Source: an uncultured Alphaproteobacteria bacterium (lineage in GTDB: Bacteria; Pseudomonadota; Alphaproteobacteria; Rhodobacterales; Rhodobacteraceae). From it: a DNA stretch of 64,000 bases. This document shows, in pieces, positions 38,911 to 49,291 of the stretch. The DNA lies in assembly GCA_902599445.1 (NCBI GenBank), contig CACKFK010000005.1, positions 1 through 64,000 of the forward strand, read 5' to 3'. Every line of letters begins with the position of its first letter. Within the stretch, counting starts at the first letter, position 1. The translations under genes were made by a program, and so were the position numbers. The notes beneath the pieces are model-generated. The model did not search any database and had not been told where the DNA came from. It saw nothing but the letters and a program-made list of their open reading frames with translations.

Positions 38911-39561
38911 ATGAGTGACTTTGCATGCGCCAGAAGGGAAATGATTGATTGCCAAATCAGACCCGCGGATGTAACAAAATACAGCATTTTAAGGGCTCTA
39001 TCACAAGTACCCCGAGAAAAGTTTGTTCCTAAACAGTTCCAGTCAGTCGCATATAGTGGAACAAACCTATGCATAGGCCCTGGAAGGTATTTACTAGAGC
39101 CAAGAATTTTTGCCAAAATGTTAACTTTCCTTAATGTGACTTCTAAAGATTTAGTTTTAGATATTGCTCCAGGCTTTGGTTATTCATCTGCTGTCTTGGC
39201 AGGCCTAGCTGAAGCTGTGATTGGGATTGAGACACCTGATTTCGCTGACCAGGCTCAGGAAATTCTTAGCAATGAATCCATTGATAATGCCGTAGTCTAT
39301 GAAGGTAAGCTAACTGATGGTTTGGATAGCCAGGGTCCTTTTGATGCTCTCATTATTCAGGGAGGAGTAGAAGAACTTCCAACACAACTAGAAAGCCAAG
39401 TTAAGTTAGGAGGAAGAATTGTAGCGTTATTTATTGATGGGGTCAGAGCTGAATGTTGGCGAGGGTTAAGAACCATGCATGGTGTAGACTGGAATTTTTG
39501 TTTTAATGCATCGGTTCCGGTGTTGAAAGATTTTTCAAAGAAACAAGAATTTGTTTTCTAA
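38911..39561 (+). CDS. Protein-L-isoaspartate O-methyltransferase family protein
   Basis: MIDCQIRPADVTKYSILRALSQVPREKFVP; VLDIAPGFGYSSAVLAGLA. Confidence 0.9.
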   Translation: MSDFACARREMIDCQIRPADVTKYSILRALSQVPREKFVPKQFQSVAYSGTNLCIGPGRYLLEPRIFAKMLTFLNVTSKDLVLDIAPGFGYSSAVLAGLAEAVIGIETPDFADQAQEILSNESIDNAVVYEGKLTDGLDSQGPFDALIIQGGVEELPTQLESQVKLGGRIVALFIDGVRAECWRGLRTMHGVDWNFCFNASVPVLKDFSKKQEFVF

Positions 39562-39605
39562 CTACCTGAGAAGATCGATTATTATGTTACGAATGAGAGG
39601 GTTCA

Positions 39606-40973
39606 ATGTATAAATTAATATCACTGTATTTCTCTCTGACTATTTCTTTTTTATTAATTGCATTTCCATTACCAGTTTTCCCAGACTCATTGGATGAGAT
39701 ATTGAGACTTACTTATACTAGTAATAGACAATTGGTCTTAACAAGAGCACATCTTGCTGCCCAGAGGGATGCAATTAAGATAGCTGCCTCAGAGTCAGGC
39801 GTCATGGTTTCTACGGCATTCACAGGTTCTAGAGATTGGAACCTTAATGCAGGATCCCTCAATGATGGGTATTCCGGTTCCTTGGTGGGAAGCTATACTC
39901 TTTCAGATGGAAAGAGGTCAAAAAACAAAATAAGGCTGCAGAAGCATGTTCTCTCTAAGGCTAATCACGAACTTAATGACTTGGAGCAAAGAGTATTGCT
40001 GGCGACTATAAACTCATATTTAAATGTTTTGCGTGATCAAAAATTTGTTGCTTTGAGCAATGGCAACGTGGCAGTGCTTACGCGCCAATTTGAAGAGGTC
40101 AGAGATAGATTTAGCCTTGGTGAAGTTACTAGAACTGACGTAGCTCAAGCAGAGGCAGCGCTTGCGTCTGCCAAAGCAAATTTGACTGCGAAGGAAGGAG
40201 CTCTAGCCATAACGACCGAACTTTTCTTGACTCAGGTAGGAATAGTACCCCGAAATTTGGAGCCAGTAATAACCTCGTTTCAATTGCCTAAAAGTATAGA
40301 AAAAGCGAAAAAAAGGGCTCTAAAAAAGCATCCAAGAATATTATCCGCAAAAGAACAAGAAAAGATCGCAGATGTTGCGATTGACATAGCAGTAGGCGAG
40401 AAAAAACCACTGATTAATCTAAAATCTAGTCTAACAAATGGCTTTAGTCAGTCCGCAGGTAATTATAACTCTGCTTCAATCAAGATAGAAGGATCCTTTC
40501 CTATATTTAATTCCGGGCGGATTGATAATAAAGTCAGTCAAGCTGAGAGCAACCTAAAAGCTGAGCAAACTAATACCAACTTGGTGAGAAGAAGTGTGGC
40601 AGAGGAAATTTCAATTGCTTGGTCTAATCTAAGAGTAGCTGAAGCTACAATTGAAGCTAGGAAGAGACAGGTAGAATCTTCTGAGATAGCCTATGAGGGA
40701 GTTGTCGTTGAAGAGAAACTAGGAACTCGTACAACGCTTAATGTTATTAATTCGGAACAGGCCTTATTAGATGCAAGAACTCAGTTAGCATCTGCAGAGA
40801 GAGATCATCTGTTTGCAAAATTTTCCGTCTTGGCTGCTTCTGGTGACTTAAATGTAAATTTCCTTGGTGTGAAAGTTGCTAAAACGGTTAGTGAAGTACA
40901 ACAAAAAGAAAAAAGCCAGTTGGGGCCATTTGAATCTATTCTAAAACAGATTGGGTTACCAATAATAGAGTAA
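39606..40973 (+). CDS. TolC family outer membrane protein
   Basis: Signal peptide; coiled-coil repeats; FEEVRDRFSLGEVTRTDVAQAEAALASAKANL. Confidence 0.93.
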   Translation: MYKLISLYFSLTISFLLIAFPLPVFPDSLDEILRLTYTSNRQLVLTRAHLAAQRDAIKIAASESGVMVSTAFTGSRDWNLNAGSLNDGYSGSLVGSYTLSDGKRSKNKIRLQKHVLSKANHELNDLEQRVLLATINSYLNVLRDQKFVALSNGNVAVLTRQFEEVRDRFSLGEVTRTDVAQAEAALASAKANLTAKEGALAITTELFLTQVGIVPRNLEPVITSFQLPKSIEKAKKRALKKHPRILSAKEQEKIADVAIDIAVGEKKPLINLKSSLTNGFSQSAGNYNSASIKIEGSFPIFNSGRIDNKVSQAESNLKAEQTNTNLVRRSVAEEISIAWSNLRVAEATIEARKRQVESSEIAYEGVVVEEKLGTRTTLNVINSEQALLDARTQLASAERDHLFAKFSVLAASGDLNVNFLGVKVAKTVSEVQQKEKSQLGPFESILKQIGLPIIE

Positions 40974-40987
40974 TATCTTTAAGAGCT

Positions 40988-41335
40988 GTGAAGAAAAATA
41001 AATCTATGTCTAATATGAAAACAAATAAAGTTGCACCTAGCAAAAAAAGAGCAACCAAAGCCCAAAAGAATTTAAAAACAAATACTAACCAAGAAAAAAG
41101 TATTCCTGATACGCTTAAGGAAGTTGAGGACTTTCTAAAGATTGAAATAGATAAGCAAGATCAAATTGAAGAAACAAACCAAGAGATACTCTATTTGAAA
41201 GAGGACCAGCTAATTTCCTCAAGTAAGAGCGATTTCACGGCTTTGAGTTCAGAAGAGGTTGTTTTACTTAAAATGATGATAAGAGATATTGTTTCACAAG
41301 AGTTGGATAATAGAGGATTAACAAGTAAAATCTGA
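40988..41335 (+). CDS. Short acidic/coiled protein in the position of PopZ (DUF2497)
   Basis: Lies between tolC and valS as popZ does in many alphaproteobacteria; C-terminal LSSEEVVLLKMMIRDIVSQELDNRGL helix; primary similarity weak. Confidence 0.4.
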   Translation: MKKNKSMSNMKTNKVAPSKKRATKAQKNLKTNTNQEKSIPDTLKEVEDFLKIEIDKQDQIEETNQEILYLKEDQLISSSKSDFTALSSEEVVLLKMMIRDIVSQELDNRGLTSKI

Positions 41336-41616
41336 AGTCAATTTTAACCAAGGTTTTGTTTGTTAACAAGATTTGGACGAGTTCTAAGAAAAGGATAATC
41401 CAGGAAGAAAGAAAAAAGATTTTAGAATTTTGATATTAGCACTAGCTATGATTTGTGGTGCTTGGGTAGAAGTCTGAATTTTGTTAGAGTCTTGTATAAA
41501 TAAAGGCACTTATTTTACTAAAAGGGCTACAATTTTCTAAATTTAGATGTTTAAAAACTTTGTAAGTAAAGGTAAGAACCATTGGAAATATAGCAGGTAT
41601 TAAGAATATTAATGAT

Positions 41617-44319
41617 ATGGAAAAAACCTTTGACCCCCATGAAGTTGAGAATCGCCTTATAAAGCTTTGGCAGGATACTGGAGCTTTTGCTGCGGGGGTG
41701 AACGCAAAACCTGGCATGGAAACGTTTTGTATAATGATCCCTCCACCCAATGTAACGGGAAATTTGCACATGGGACATGCATTTAACAATACTATTCAGG
41801 ATATCTTGGTAAGGTGGCACAGAATGCGAGGTTTTGACACTTTATGGCAACCAGGGCAAGACCATGCAGGAATTGCCACCCAAATGGTCGTGGAAAGGGA
41901 GCTTGAGAAGAACGAGAATGTAACCAGAGAGAAATTAGGAAGGGGCCCCTTTCTCGAAAAGGTATGGGAATGGAAAGAGAAGAGCGGAGGGACTATAATT
42001 GATCAATTAAAAAGGATAGGAGCTTCCTGTGATTGGAATAGAAATCGTTTCACTATGGACACAAATTTTCAAAAGTCAGTGTTAGCGGCTTTCGTGAAAA
42101 TGTATTCAGACGGGTACATATATAGAGGAGAAAGGCTAGTCAATTGGGACCCTCATTTCAAGACGGCCATTTCCGATTTAGAAGTTGAAAATATGGAGAT
42201 CGATGGTGAGTTCTGGCATATAAAGTATCCACTCAAGAACGGAGAGAAGTATGAATATATAGAGCGTGATGCAGATGGCCAGGAAACTTTTAGAGAAACT
42301 CGTGATTATATTTCGATTGCTACCACCAGACCGGAAACAATGCTAGGTGATGGCGCTGTTGCAGTTCACCCAGATGATGAACGCTATAGGGACATAATCG
42401 GAAAAGAGGTGGTTTTACCTTTAACCAATCGTGATATCCCAATAATTGAAGATGAATATCCAGATCCAAATTTTGGATCTGGTGCGGTTAAAATCACTGG
42501 AGCACATGATTTCAATGACTATGAAGTTGCCAAGAGACATGGCCTTGAATTTTTTAATCTAATGGATGAGAAAGCTTGCTTGTTAGACGTCAGTTATATT
42601 CCTAGGCCGTATCGAAGATTGGATAGGTATGAAGCACGTAAAAGTATTGTTCAAGATTTAGACAATGAGGGTTACCTTATAAAGGTGGAGAAAAAGAAGA
42701 TTGTTCAGCCTTTTGGAGATAGATCCAAAGTAGTGGTGGAACCATACTTGACGAAACAATGGTTCGTAGATGCTAAAGCAATAGTTCAATCTGCTATAGA
42801 CGCCGTCAAAGATGGGCGGACCCAGATATTTCCAGAAAGGGACACAAAAACTTATTTCGCCTGGTTGGAGAATATAGAGCCATGGTGTATAAGCCGTCAG
42901 TTGTGGTGGGGGCATCAAATTCCTGTTTGGTATGATGAAGATGGAAATCAATACTGTGCAGTTTCGGAAGAAGAGGCTAAGAAAGCTGCTGGAAATAAGA
43001 ATTTGATAAGAGATTCGGATGTATTAGACACGTGGTTTTCTTCAGGTTTATGGCCAATTGGGACATTAGGTTGGCCTGACAATACTGAGGAATTACAAAA
43101 ATATTTTCCAACCAGTATTTTAGTTACAGGTTTTGACATTCTATTTTTTTGGGTTGCAAGGATGATGATGATGCAACTCGCATTGGTAAATCAAGTGCCA
43201 TTTCAGAAGGTCTATGTTCATGCCCTCGTTAGGGATGAGAAAGGGAAAAAAATGTCTAAGTCCCTGGGTAATGTTATAGATCCTTTGGATCTAATAAATG
43301 AATATGGGGCAGATGCAGTTAGGTTCACTCTTACTTCGATGGCTGCAATTGGTCGGGATCTTAAGTTATCTACCGATCGAGTCTTGGGGTACAGAAACTT
43401 TGGAACAAAGATTTGGAATGCTGCAAGATATGGAACAATGAATGAATGTAAGAGTAGTGACAAATTTGATCCCATTAGCGCTCAAAATACTTTGAATAAG
43501 TGGATAATTGGAGAAACGGTAGCTGTCAAAGCTGAAGTAGATAAATGCCTTGAAAAATTCCGTTTTAATGAAGTTGCAAATTTACTTTATGCACATGTTT
43601 GGGGGAAATTTTGCGATTGGTACTTAGAGTTTTCTAAACCATTACTGTTGGGGGATGACAGAGATGTCAAGACGGAAACCCAAAGGACTTTTGCCTGGGC
43701 CTTAGATCAGTGCCTAATAATGCTGCATCCCATAATGCCATTCATCACGGAAGAGATTTGGAGTAAGACTGGGATCCGTGAAAACCTTATCATGCATCAG
43801 GACTGGCCTGAATATAATCTAAAGGCGTTATGGAACCAAGAGGCTCATAATGAGATAAATTGGATTATAAGTCTTGTTGAGGAGATTCGTTCTGTAAGGG
43901 CGGAAATGAATGTCCCAGCTGGGACAAAGATAAGCTTGCAAGCTTTCAAGGTAAATCCTAGGGAGAAAAAATTCTTACAGGCAAATGATATTTTTATAAA
44001 GCAACTCGGTCGTATAGAAAGAATTGATTTCTCTGAGGAAATGCAAGATGGTTCAATAAGCATTTCAGTTCCTGGGGCTGAATTTATATTTCCACTTGCA
44101 AATGTAATCGATGTTCCAAAGGAAAAATTGCGACTGGAGAAAACCCTTCAAAAGCTCCGATCTGAAAGTGAAATGTTGGATAAGAAACTTCAAAATAAAA
44201 AATTCTTGGCTAATGCCCCTATCGCCATTGTAGAGGACATTAAAATTAGGTTTTCTACATTATTCTCTGAAATTGAAAAGAAAGAGGGAGCACTTTCCCG
44301 CTTATCGCAACTAAAATAA
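41617..44319 (+). CDS. valS: Valyl-tRNA synthetase
   Basis: PPPNVTGNLHMGHAFNNTIQDILVRWHRM (HIGH-type) and KMSKS motifs. Confidence 0.97.
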   Translation: MEKTFDPHEVENRLIKLWQDTGAFAAGVNAKPGMETFCIMIPPPNVTGNLHMGHAFNNTIQDILVRWHRMRGFDTLWQPGQDHAGIATQMVVERELEKNENVTREKLGRGPFLEKVWEWKEKSGGTIIDQLKRIGASCDWNRNRFTMDTNFQKSVLAAFVKMYSDGYIYRGERLVNWDPHFKTAISDLEVENMEIDGEFWHIKYPLKNGEKYEYIERDADGQETFRETRDYISIATTRPETMLGDGAVAVHPDDERYRDIIGKEVVLPLTNRDIPIIEDEYPDPNFGSGAVKITGAHDFNDYEVAKRHGLEFFNLMDEKACLLDVSYIPRPYRRLDRYEARKSIVQDLDNEGYLIKVEKKKIVQPFGDRSKVVVEPYLTKQWFVDAKAIVQSAIDAVKDGRTQIFPERDTKTYFAWLENIEPWCISRQLWWGHQIPVWYDEDGNQYCAVSEEEAKKAAGNKNLIRDSDVLDTWFSSGLWPIGTLGWPDNTEELQKYFPTSILVTGFDILFFWVARMMMMQLALVNQVPFQKVYVHALVRDEKGKKMSKSLGNVIDPLDLINEYGADAVRFTLTSMAAIGRDLKLSTDRVLGYRNFGTKIWNAARYGTMNECKSSDKFDPISAQNTLNKWIIGETVAVKAEVDKCLEKFRFNEVANLLYAHVWGKFCDWYLEFSKPLLLGDDRDVKTETQRTFAWALDQCLIMLHPIMPFITEEIWSKTGIRENLIMHQDWPEYNLKALWNQEAHNEINWIISLVEEIRSVRAEMNVPAGTKISLQAFKVNPREKKFLQANDIFIKQLGRIERIDFSEEMQDGSISISVPGAEFIFPLANVIDVPKEKLRLEKTLQKLRSESEMLDKKLQNKKFLANAPIAIVEDIKIRFSTLFSEIEKKEGALSRLSQLK

Positions 44320-44323
44320 AGCA

Positions 44324-45424
44324 ATGAAACTCTATACAAATCTAATAAATAGTTTGTCGGCGGAAGTTCCGTTCGTTGGACCAGAAGCTCAAGAAAGATC
44401 CTCGGGGATGGTTTTTAAAGCACGTTTGGGTGCAAATGAGAGTATTTTTGGACCTTCTGAGAAGTCTATTATCGCAATGCAAAAGGCTGCTGCTTTTGAT
44501 GTATGGAAATATGGTGACCCAGAAAATTATGAAATTAGGGAAGCTATAGCAAAAAAGATGAATGTAAACCGAGTAAATATTGTGATTGGGGAAGGTATTG
44601 ACGCATTATTGGGTTACTTGGTTAGACTCCTTGTTGAACCTGGGGTCAAAGTTATAACTTCGCTTGGGGCATATCCAACCTTTAATTATCACGTCAAGGG
44701 CTATGGCGGTGAATTGATTTTTATTCCATACCAAAAGGATCATGAAGACTTAGAAGCCTTAGTAGATGCGGCTGCCAAACATCGTGCAAGATTAATTTAT
44801 TTCGCAAATCCTGACAACCCAATGGGTACAGCTAATTCAGCAAAGAGAATTGAGGAGATAATAAAAAGAATTCCAGAAGATTGTATCTTATGTCTCGATG
44901 AAGCTTATGCAGATTTTGCTCCTAAGCATATGGTTCCTGAAATAAATGTTGAAAACCCACAGGTCCTGCGCTTTAGGACTTTTTCTAAAGCATATGGATT
45001 GGCTGGAGCAAGAATTGGCTTTGCTATTGGTGCCAGCGATGTAATTAAAAATTTTGATAAAATCAGGAATCACTTTGGAGTAAATAGAATTGCGCAAACT
45101 GGGGCTTTGGCAGCTCTAAATGATGAAGAGTACTTAAATATTGTCAAATACAGAGTCAACGAAGCAAAAGGCGAAATTGAAAAAATAGCAACGGAGAATA
45201 ATCTATCCACTATTGAATCATTCACAAACTTTGTTGCAGTTGATTGTGGTAGGGAGGGGCAGTATGCTAGCAAGATCTTGCAAAACTTAATTAAGCGTGA
45301 CGTCTTTGTACGAATGCCTTCTGTTGCCCCACTAAACAGATGCATACGTATTACAGTAGGAGAAGTTACAGATATGACTTATTTGGCAGATCAATTACCT
45401 AAAGTATTAAAGGAAACCATTTAG
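44324..45424 (+). CDS. PLP-dependent aminotransferase (HisC-like)
   Basis: ARLGANESIFGPS, FANPDNPMGT, DEAYADF and RTFSKAYGLAGARIGF. Confidence 0.9.
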   Translation: MKLYTNLINSLSAEVPFVGPEAQERSSGMVFKARLGANESIFGPSEKSIIAMQKAAAFDVWKYGDPENYEIREAIAKKMNVNRVNIVIGEGIDALLGYLVRLLVEPGVKVITSLGAYPTFNYHVKGYGGELIFIPYQKDHEDLEALVDAAAKHRARLIYFANPDNPMGTANSAKRIEEIIKRIPEDCILCLDEAYADFAPKHMVPEINVENPQVLRFRTFSKAYGLAGARIGFAIGASDVIKNFDKIRNHFGVNRIAQTGALAALNDEEYLNIVKYRVNEAKGEIEKIATENNLSTIESFTNFVAVDCGREGQYASKILQNLIKRDVFVRMPSVAPLNRCIRITVGEVTDMTYLADQLPKVLKETI

Positions 45425-46668
45425 TCTCTTTGAGACCGTAGTTTTTTTACCATGAATTCAGTAGCAGCGGTTATACCTCCCGGGGTAAAGGGGATATTCT
45501 CTTTCTTCAAACCAGCTTCCAATAGACTTAAAACGCCAAGGATCATATGTGGATTCAAATAGCCCATATGCCCTATCCTGAAAACTGATCGACCTTCTAA
45601 AAACTCTTTAGAAGAAAATCCGATTCCGATTCCCAAATCAACACCACCCTGCCTAGATATCCATTCCCTCACTCTACTAAAATCAAATTGCCGTGAGAAA
45701 ATAGTTGTGACTGCGTTTGATCTGAGACTTTTATCTCTAATATTTAAGGAAAGAGCCCCTCCTTTTGATCCTAAATGCTCAATACATTCCCAGACCATTC
45801 CAGAAAGTATTTCATGCCTAAGAAAAACATTTTCTCTTCCCTCCTCATTCAGCATATTAAGGGCTTCCAGTTGTCCAAACAATAGATTGGTAGGAGCCGT
45901 CCCTGAAAAGATGTCATAGAATCTAGCCGGGTTTAAACGTGGTTGCCAGTCCCAATACGGACTGACGATTTGGTCTTTGTTGTTCAGTTTTTTTGCATAA
46001 TTCTCAGCACGTTCATTTACAATGCAGTAAGCAAGCCCAGGAGGTGTCATCAAGCCTTTTTGCGAAGCCGTAATAAGAACATCAATGCCCCAAGGATCCA
46101 TTTCTATTCTTTCACAGCCAAAAGAAGCTATTGCATCTACGACTAAAATAGCAGGATGCTTAGCAGCACTAATTGCTTCTTTGAAATCCTGTATTCTATT
46201 CCTACTAGAGCTTGATGTGTCAGTATGAACTGCAAGAATTCCTTTTATTTTTCGAGCTCTATCATCCTTTAATATTTCTTCGATCCGAGTGGGATCAATT
46301 ATGGTATTGAACCCTACGTCGATATGAATAATATTCAGTCCTAATCTTTTAGCAATTATTCCCCATTTATGCCCAAAATGACCAGTTGAGCAAAGTAAAA
46401 CTGAGTCATTAGGTCTGAATAAATTAACTAATGAAGCTTCCCAAACACCATGTCCATTAGATACATAAATGACTGTTTTACCATTTGTGTTAGCAAACTT
46501 GGCAATGCCTTCTCTCACCCCTTCTGTAACAAGTTCTATTTCCTTGCCATATATGTTTGGGGCAGGTCTGTTCATGGCTTGGAGAACTCGCTGCGGAATA
46601 TTTGATGGTCCAGGTATTGCTAAATGTTCCCTGCCGTATGTCAACTTGATATTAGAAGACTTACTCAT
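45421..46668 (-). CDS. Alanine-glyoxylate/serine-glyoxylate aminotransferase family protein
   Basis: HLAIPGPSNIPQRVLQAMNRPAPN, DAIASFGCERIEMDPWGIDVLITASQKGLMTPPGLA; start at MSKSSNIK preferred over ORF start 46737. Confidence 0.9.
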   Translation of the reverse strand: MSKSSNIKLTYGREHLAIPGPSNIPQRVLQAMNRPAPNIYGKEIELVTEGVREGIAKFANTNGKTVIYVSNGHGVWEASLVNLFRPNDSVLLCSTGHFGHKWGIIAKRLGLNIIHIDVGFNTIIDPTRIEEILKDDRARKIKGILAVHTDTSSSSRNRIQDFKEAISAAKHPAILVVDAIASFGCERIEMDPWGIDVLITASQKGLMTPPGLAYCIVNERAENYAKKLNNKDQIVSPYWDWQPRLNPARFYDIFSGTAPTNLLFGQLEALNMLNEEGRENVFLRHEILSGMVWECIEHLGSKGGALSLNIRDKSLRSNAVTTIFSRQFDFSRVREWISRQGGVDLGIGIGFSSKEFLEGRSVFRIGHMGYLNPHMILGVLSLLEAGLKKENIPFTPGGITAATEFMVKKLRSQRD

Positions 46669-46784
46669 CTGTGAAGTATTCCTTGCTACTGGTTTATTTG
46701 ATGCTTTTAGCACAAAGGTTGCCAATTTTTGTTCCAAGGGCTACTTATACCAAAATAGTTGTAATTTGCTAGACTGGATTTAAT

Positions 46785-47456
46785 TTGTTTAACAAACTAA
46801 AGAAGCGGTTTGAAGAATTCGATTTGAATTGGCGGAAATCTCTCGAACCATGGGAAGGGAGTGATACTCAGTTAAACTCAGCCAAAAAACATGCTTTCTG
46901 GATAGATCACGAGTTCTTAAGATATTTCTACCATAATACGGCAGAAGTTGCACCCGGTGTATATCGAGCTAATCAACCATCTCCGGATAGAATTATTAAA
47001 TGGGCTGAGTTTGGGATAAAAACCATCATCAACCTACGAGGTGCTAGCAACCAAGGATCTTATTTTTTAGAATCCCAGAAGTGCAATGATTTAGGAATTA
47101 AGCTCATTAACCATCCTCTCTATGCCACTAGATTAGCAAAACCGGAGGAATTACTATCTCTGGCAAATGTCTTTAAAAGCATAGAGTATCCCATTCTATT
47201 ACATTGTAAGTCTGGAGCGGATAGAGCCGGTTTGGCTTCAGTTCTTTACCATCTATTGATATTGGATACACCATTTTCAATAGCTAGGAGCCAATTATCT
47301 TTTCGCTATTTACACATAAAATTGGCAAGATCTGGAATATTGGATTTTATGCTTGATATGTATGAAAAAGATAACAAAAAAACAGGAATAAGTTTTAGAT
47401 CGTGGTTAGAGACGTGCTATAACCCTAACAAATTAACAATGAAATTCCGTGGCTAA
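46785..47456 (+). CDS. Dual-specificity/tyrosine phosphatase-like protein
   Basis: YRANQPSPDRIIKWAEFGIKTIINLRG; HCKSGADRAGLAS (CX5R); TTG start. Confidence 0.83.
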   Translation: MFNKLKKRFEEFDLNWRKSLEPWEGSDTQLNSAKKHAFWIDHEFLRYFYHNTAEVAPGVYRANQPSPDRIIKWAEFGIKTIINLRGASNQGSYFLESQKCNDLGIKLINHPLYATRLAKPEELLSLANVFKSIEYPILLHCKSGADRAGLASVLYHLLILDTPFSIARSQLSFRYLHIKLARSGILDFMLDMYEKDNKKTGISFRSWLETCYNPNKLTMKFRG

Positions 47457-47492
47457 ATCAGTGTGGCCGACTAGATAGGATAGTGATCTGAT

Positions 47493-49286
47493 TTGATGAA
47501 TAATTCAAGAAATGATCTGGTAAATTCCAAAATTTCAAGGATAATTGATTCCAACATCTTGACTAGTTGGTTTTGGGAAAAGTATTTCCGAAAATACGCG
47601 GCCATCTTAATAGTAGGCATAGTCTTTATGACATTAGAAGGTGGAATGTTAGGGTTACTCTCGTACTCAATTAAAGCCATGTTTGATGATGTTTTCGTTC
47701 CTAGTAATAAAGCTGCATTATTGTCTGTAGGGCTCATAATTTTTGCTATTTTCTTGCTACGCGCACTTTCTGGATTAATTCAAAGATTAATTGTTACATG
47801 GGTTAGTCAGAAGGTTGAAAAAGCATTACAAGAGAGTTTGTTGGAAAAGTTAATCAACTTGGATATGGATTTCTTTAATAAAGTCTCTCCAGGAGTATTA
47901 ATAGAAAGAATGCGTGTTGATACCAGGGCTGTGACAGGTACAGCCGGCACCATATTTATCACCTTGGTTAGAGATGGGGTCTCACTTTTGTCACTTGTCG
48001 CGGTTGCCTTGTATGTTGATTGGACGTGGACAGTCATTGCGTTTATAGGTGCCCCACTACTCATTGTCCCTGTGTTCTTCCTCCAAAGTTGGATTAGGAA
48101 AACCTCCAGCGAGAATAGGACTATAGAAGGAAATTTAAGTTTGTCCTTAGATGAAATTTTCCATGGCATTGCCATTATCAAACTTTATTCTATCGAAGCT
48201 TATCGCTTAGGATTGTTCAAGGTTCTCTTAGAAAAAGTACGAAAGATTAAGCTTAAAATAGAGGGTGGGATAGCTACTACTCCAGCTTTAATAGACTTTA
48301 TCGCCGGGGTTGGGTTTCTTGGAGTCATGATTTTTGGCGGAGGCCAGATAGTTGCTGGAGAGAAAACTATCGGGGATTTTATGGCTTTCTTCACTGCAAT
48401 GGCATTAATTTTCGAACCAATGAGAAGGTTAAGTAATGTAGCAGGAAATTTTCAAGTTATGCTCGCCAGCGCTGAAAAGGTGTTTAGGTTTTTTCATGTA
48501 AATAATTCGATAAATCGCCAAAAACTGGAGCTTGGGGATAGCCATGTCATAAATTTTTCAGGAGAAATTCTTTTCGAAAAGGTATCTTTTGAGGTAGATG
48601 ACAAATTAATTCTCGACAAGGTGAACTTTTCTGTTTCCCCTGGAGAACTTGTAGCTTTTGTTGGTAAGTCCGGTGCTGGTAAGACTACAATACTAAGACT
48701 GCTTGCTGGGCTGATAGCCCCCACAAGTGGAAGAATTCTCATAGATGGTAAAGATATTTCTACCATACCCGTAAATAGGTTAAGAGCTAATATGTCAATT
48801 GTAATACAGGAAAACCAACTGTTTGATGAGTCAATTTATGAAAATGTGCGAATAGGAAAATTAGGGGCTAGTGAGTCTGAAATTGAACATGCGTGTTTGT
48901 CAGCTTTTGTAAATGAGTTTGCAGATGATTTACCAGAAAAGTTATTTACCAAAGTTGGCCCCCGGGGGAACAAACTCTCTGGAGGGCAAAGACAAAGAAT
49001 AAATATCGCTAGAGCATTTATTAGAAATACGCCTATTTTCCTGCTTGATGAACCTACTGCTGCATTGGATGCTAAATCGGAGAAACTGGTGCAAAAAGCA
49101 TTTAATGAAAGCATTATCGGTAGAACTACTTTAATGATCTCCCATAGAATAGCTAATATTATTAATGCGCAAAAGGTTATTGTCATGGATAATGGAGTGA
49201 TTGTTGAGCAGGGTACGCACGCTGAATTAATGGAAAAGAAAGGCCTTTATGCGGATTTATCGAAACTTCAGATGTTGGGAGGATAA
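47493..49286 (+). CDS. ABC transporter with fused permease and ATPase (MsbA-like exporter)
   Basis: N-terminal TM domain; GKSGAGKTTILRLLAG, LSGGQRQRINIARAF and IFLLDEPTAALD. Confidence 0.94.
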   Translation: MMNNSRNDLVNSKISRIIDSNILTSWFWEKYFRKYAAILIVGIVFMTLEGGMLGLLSYSIKAMFDDVFVPSNKAALLSVGLIIFAIFLLRALSGLIQRLIVTWVSQKVEKALQESLLEKLINLDMDFFNKVSPGVLIERMRVDTRAVTGTAGTIFITLVRDGVSLLSLVAVALYVDWTWTVIAFIGAPLLIVPVFFLQSWIRKTSSENRTIEGNLSLSLDEIFHGIAIIKLYSIEAYRLGLFKVLLEKVRKIKLKIEGGIATTPALIDFIAGVGFLGVMIFGGGQIVAGEKTIGDFMAFFTAMALIFEPMRRLSNVAGNFQVMLASAEKVFRFFHVNNSINRQKLELGDSHVINFSGEILFEKVSFEVDDKLILDKVNFSVSPGELVAFVGKSGAGKTTILRLLAGLIAPTSGRILIDGKDISTIPVNRLRANMSIVIQENQLFDESIYENVRIGKLGASESEIEHACLSAFVNEFADDLPEKLFTKVGPRGNKLSGGQRQRINIARAFIRNTPIFLLDEPTAALDAKSEKLVQKAFNESIIGRTTLMISHRIANIINAQKVIVMDNGVIVEQGTHAELMEKKGLYADLSKLQMLGG

Positions 49287-49291
49287 CTCAA

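Noticed and set aside
41336-41616. T-box riboswitch upstream of valS
   Set aside because: No T-box core sequence was recognised, and T-boxes are not expected in alphaproteobacteria.
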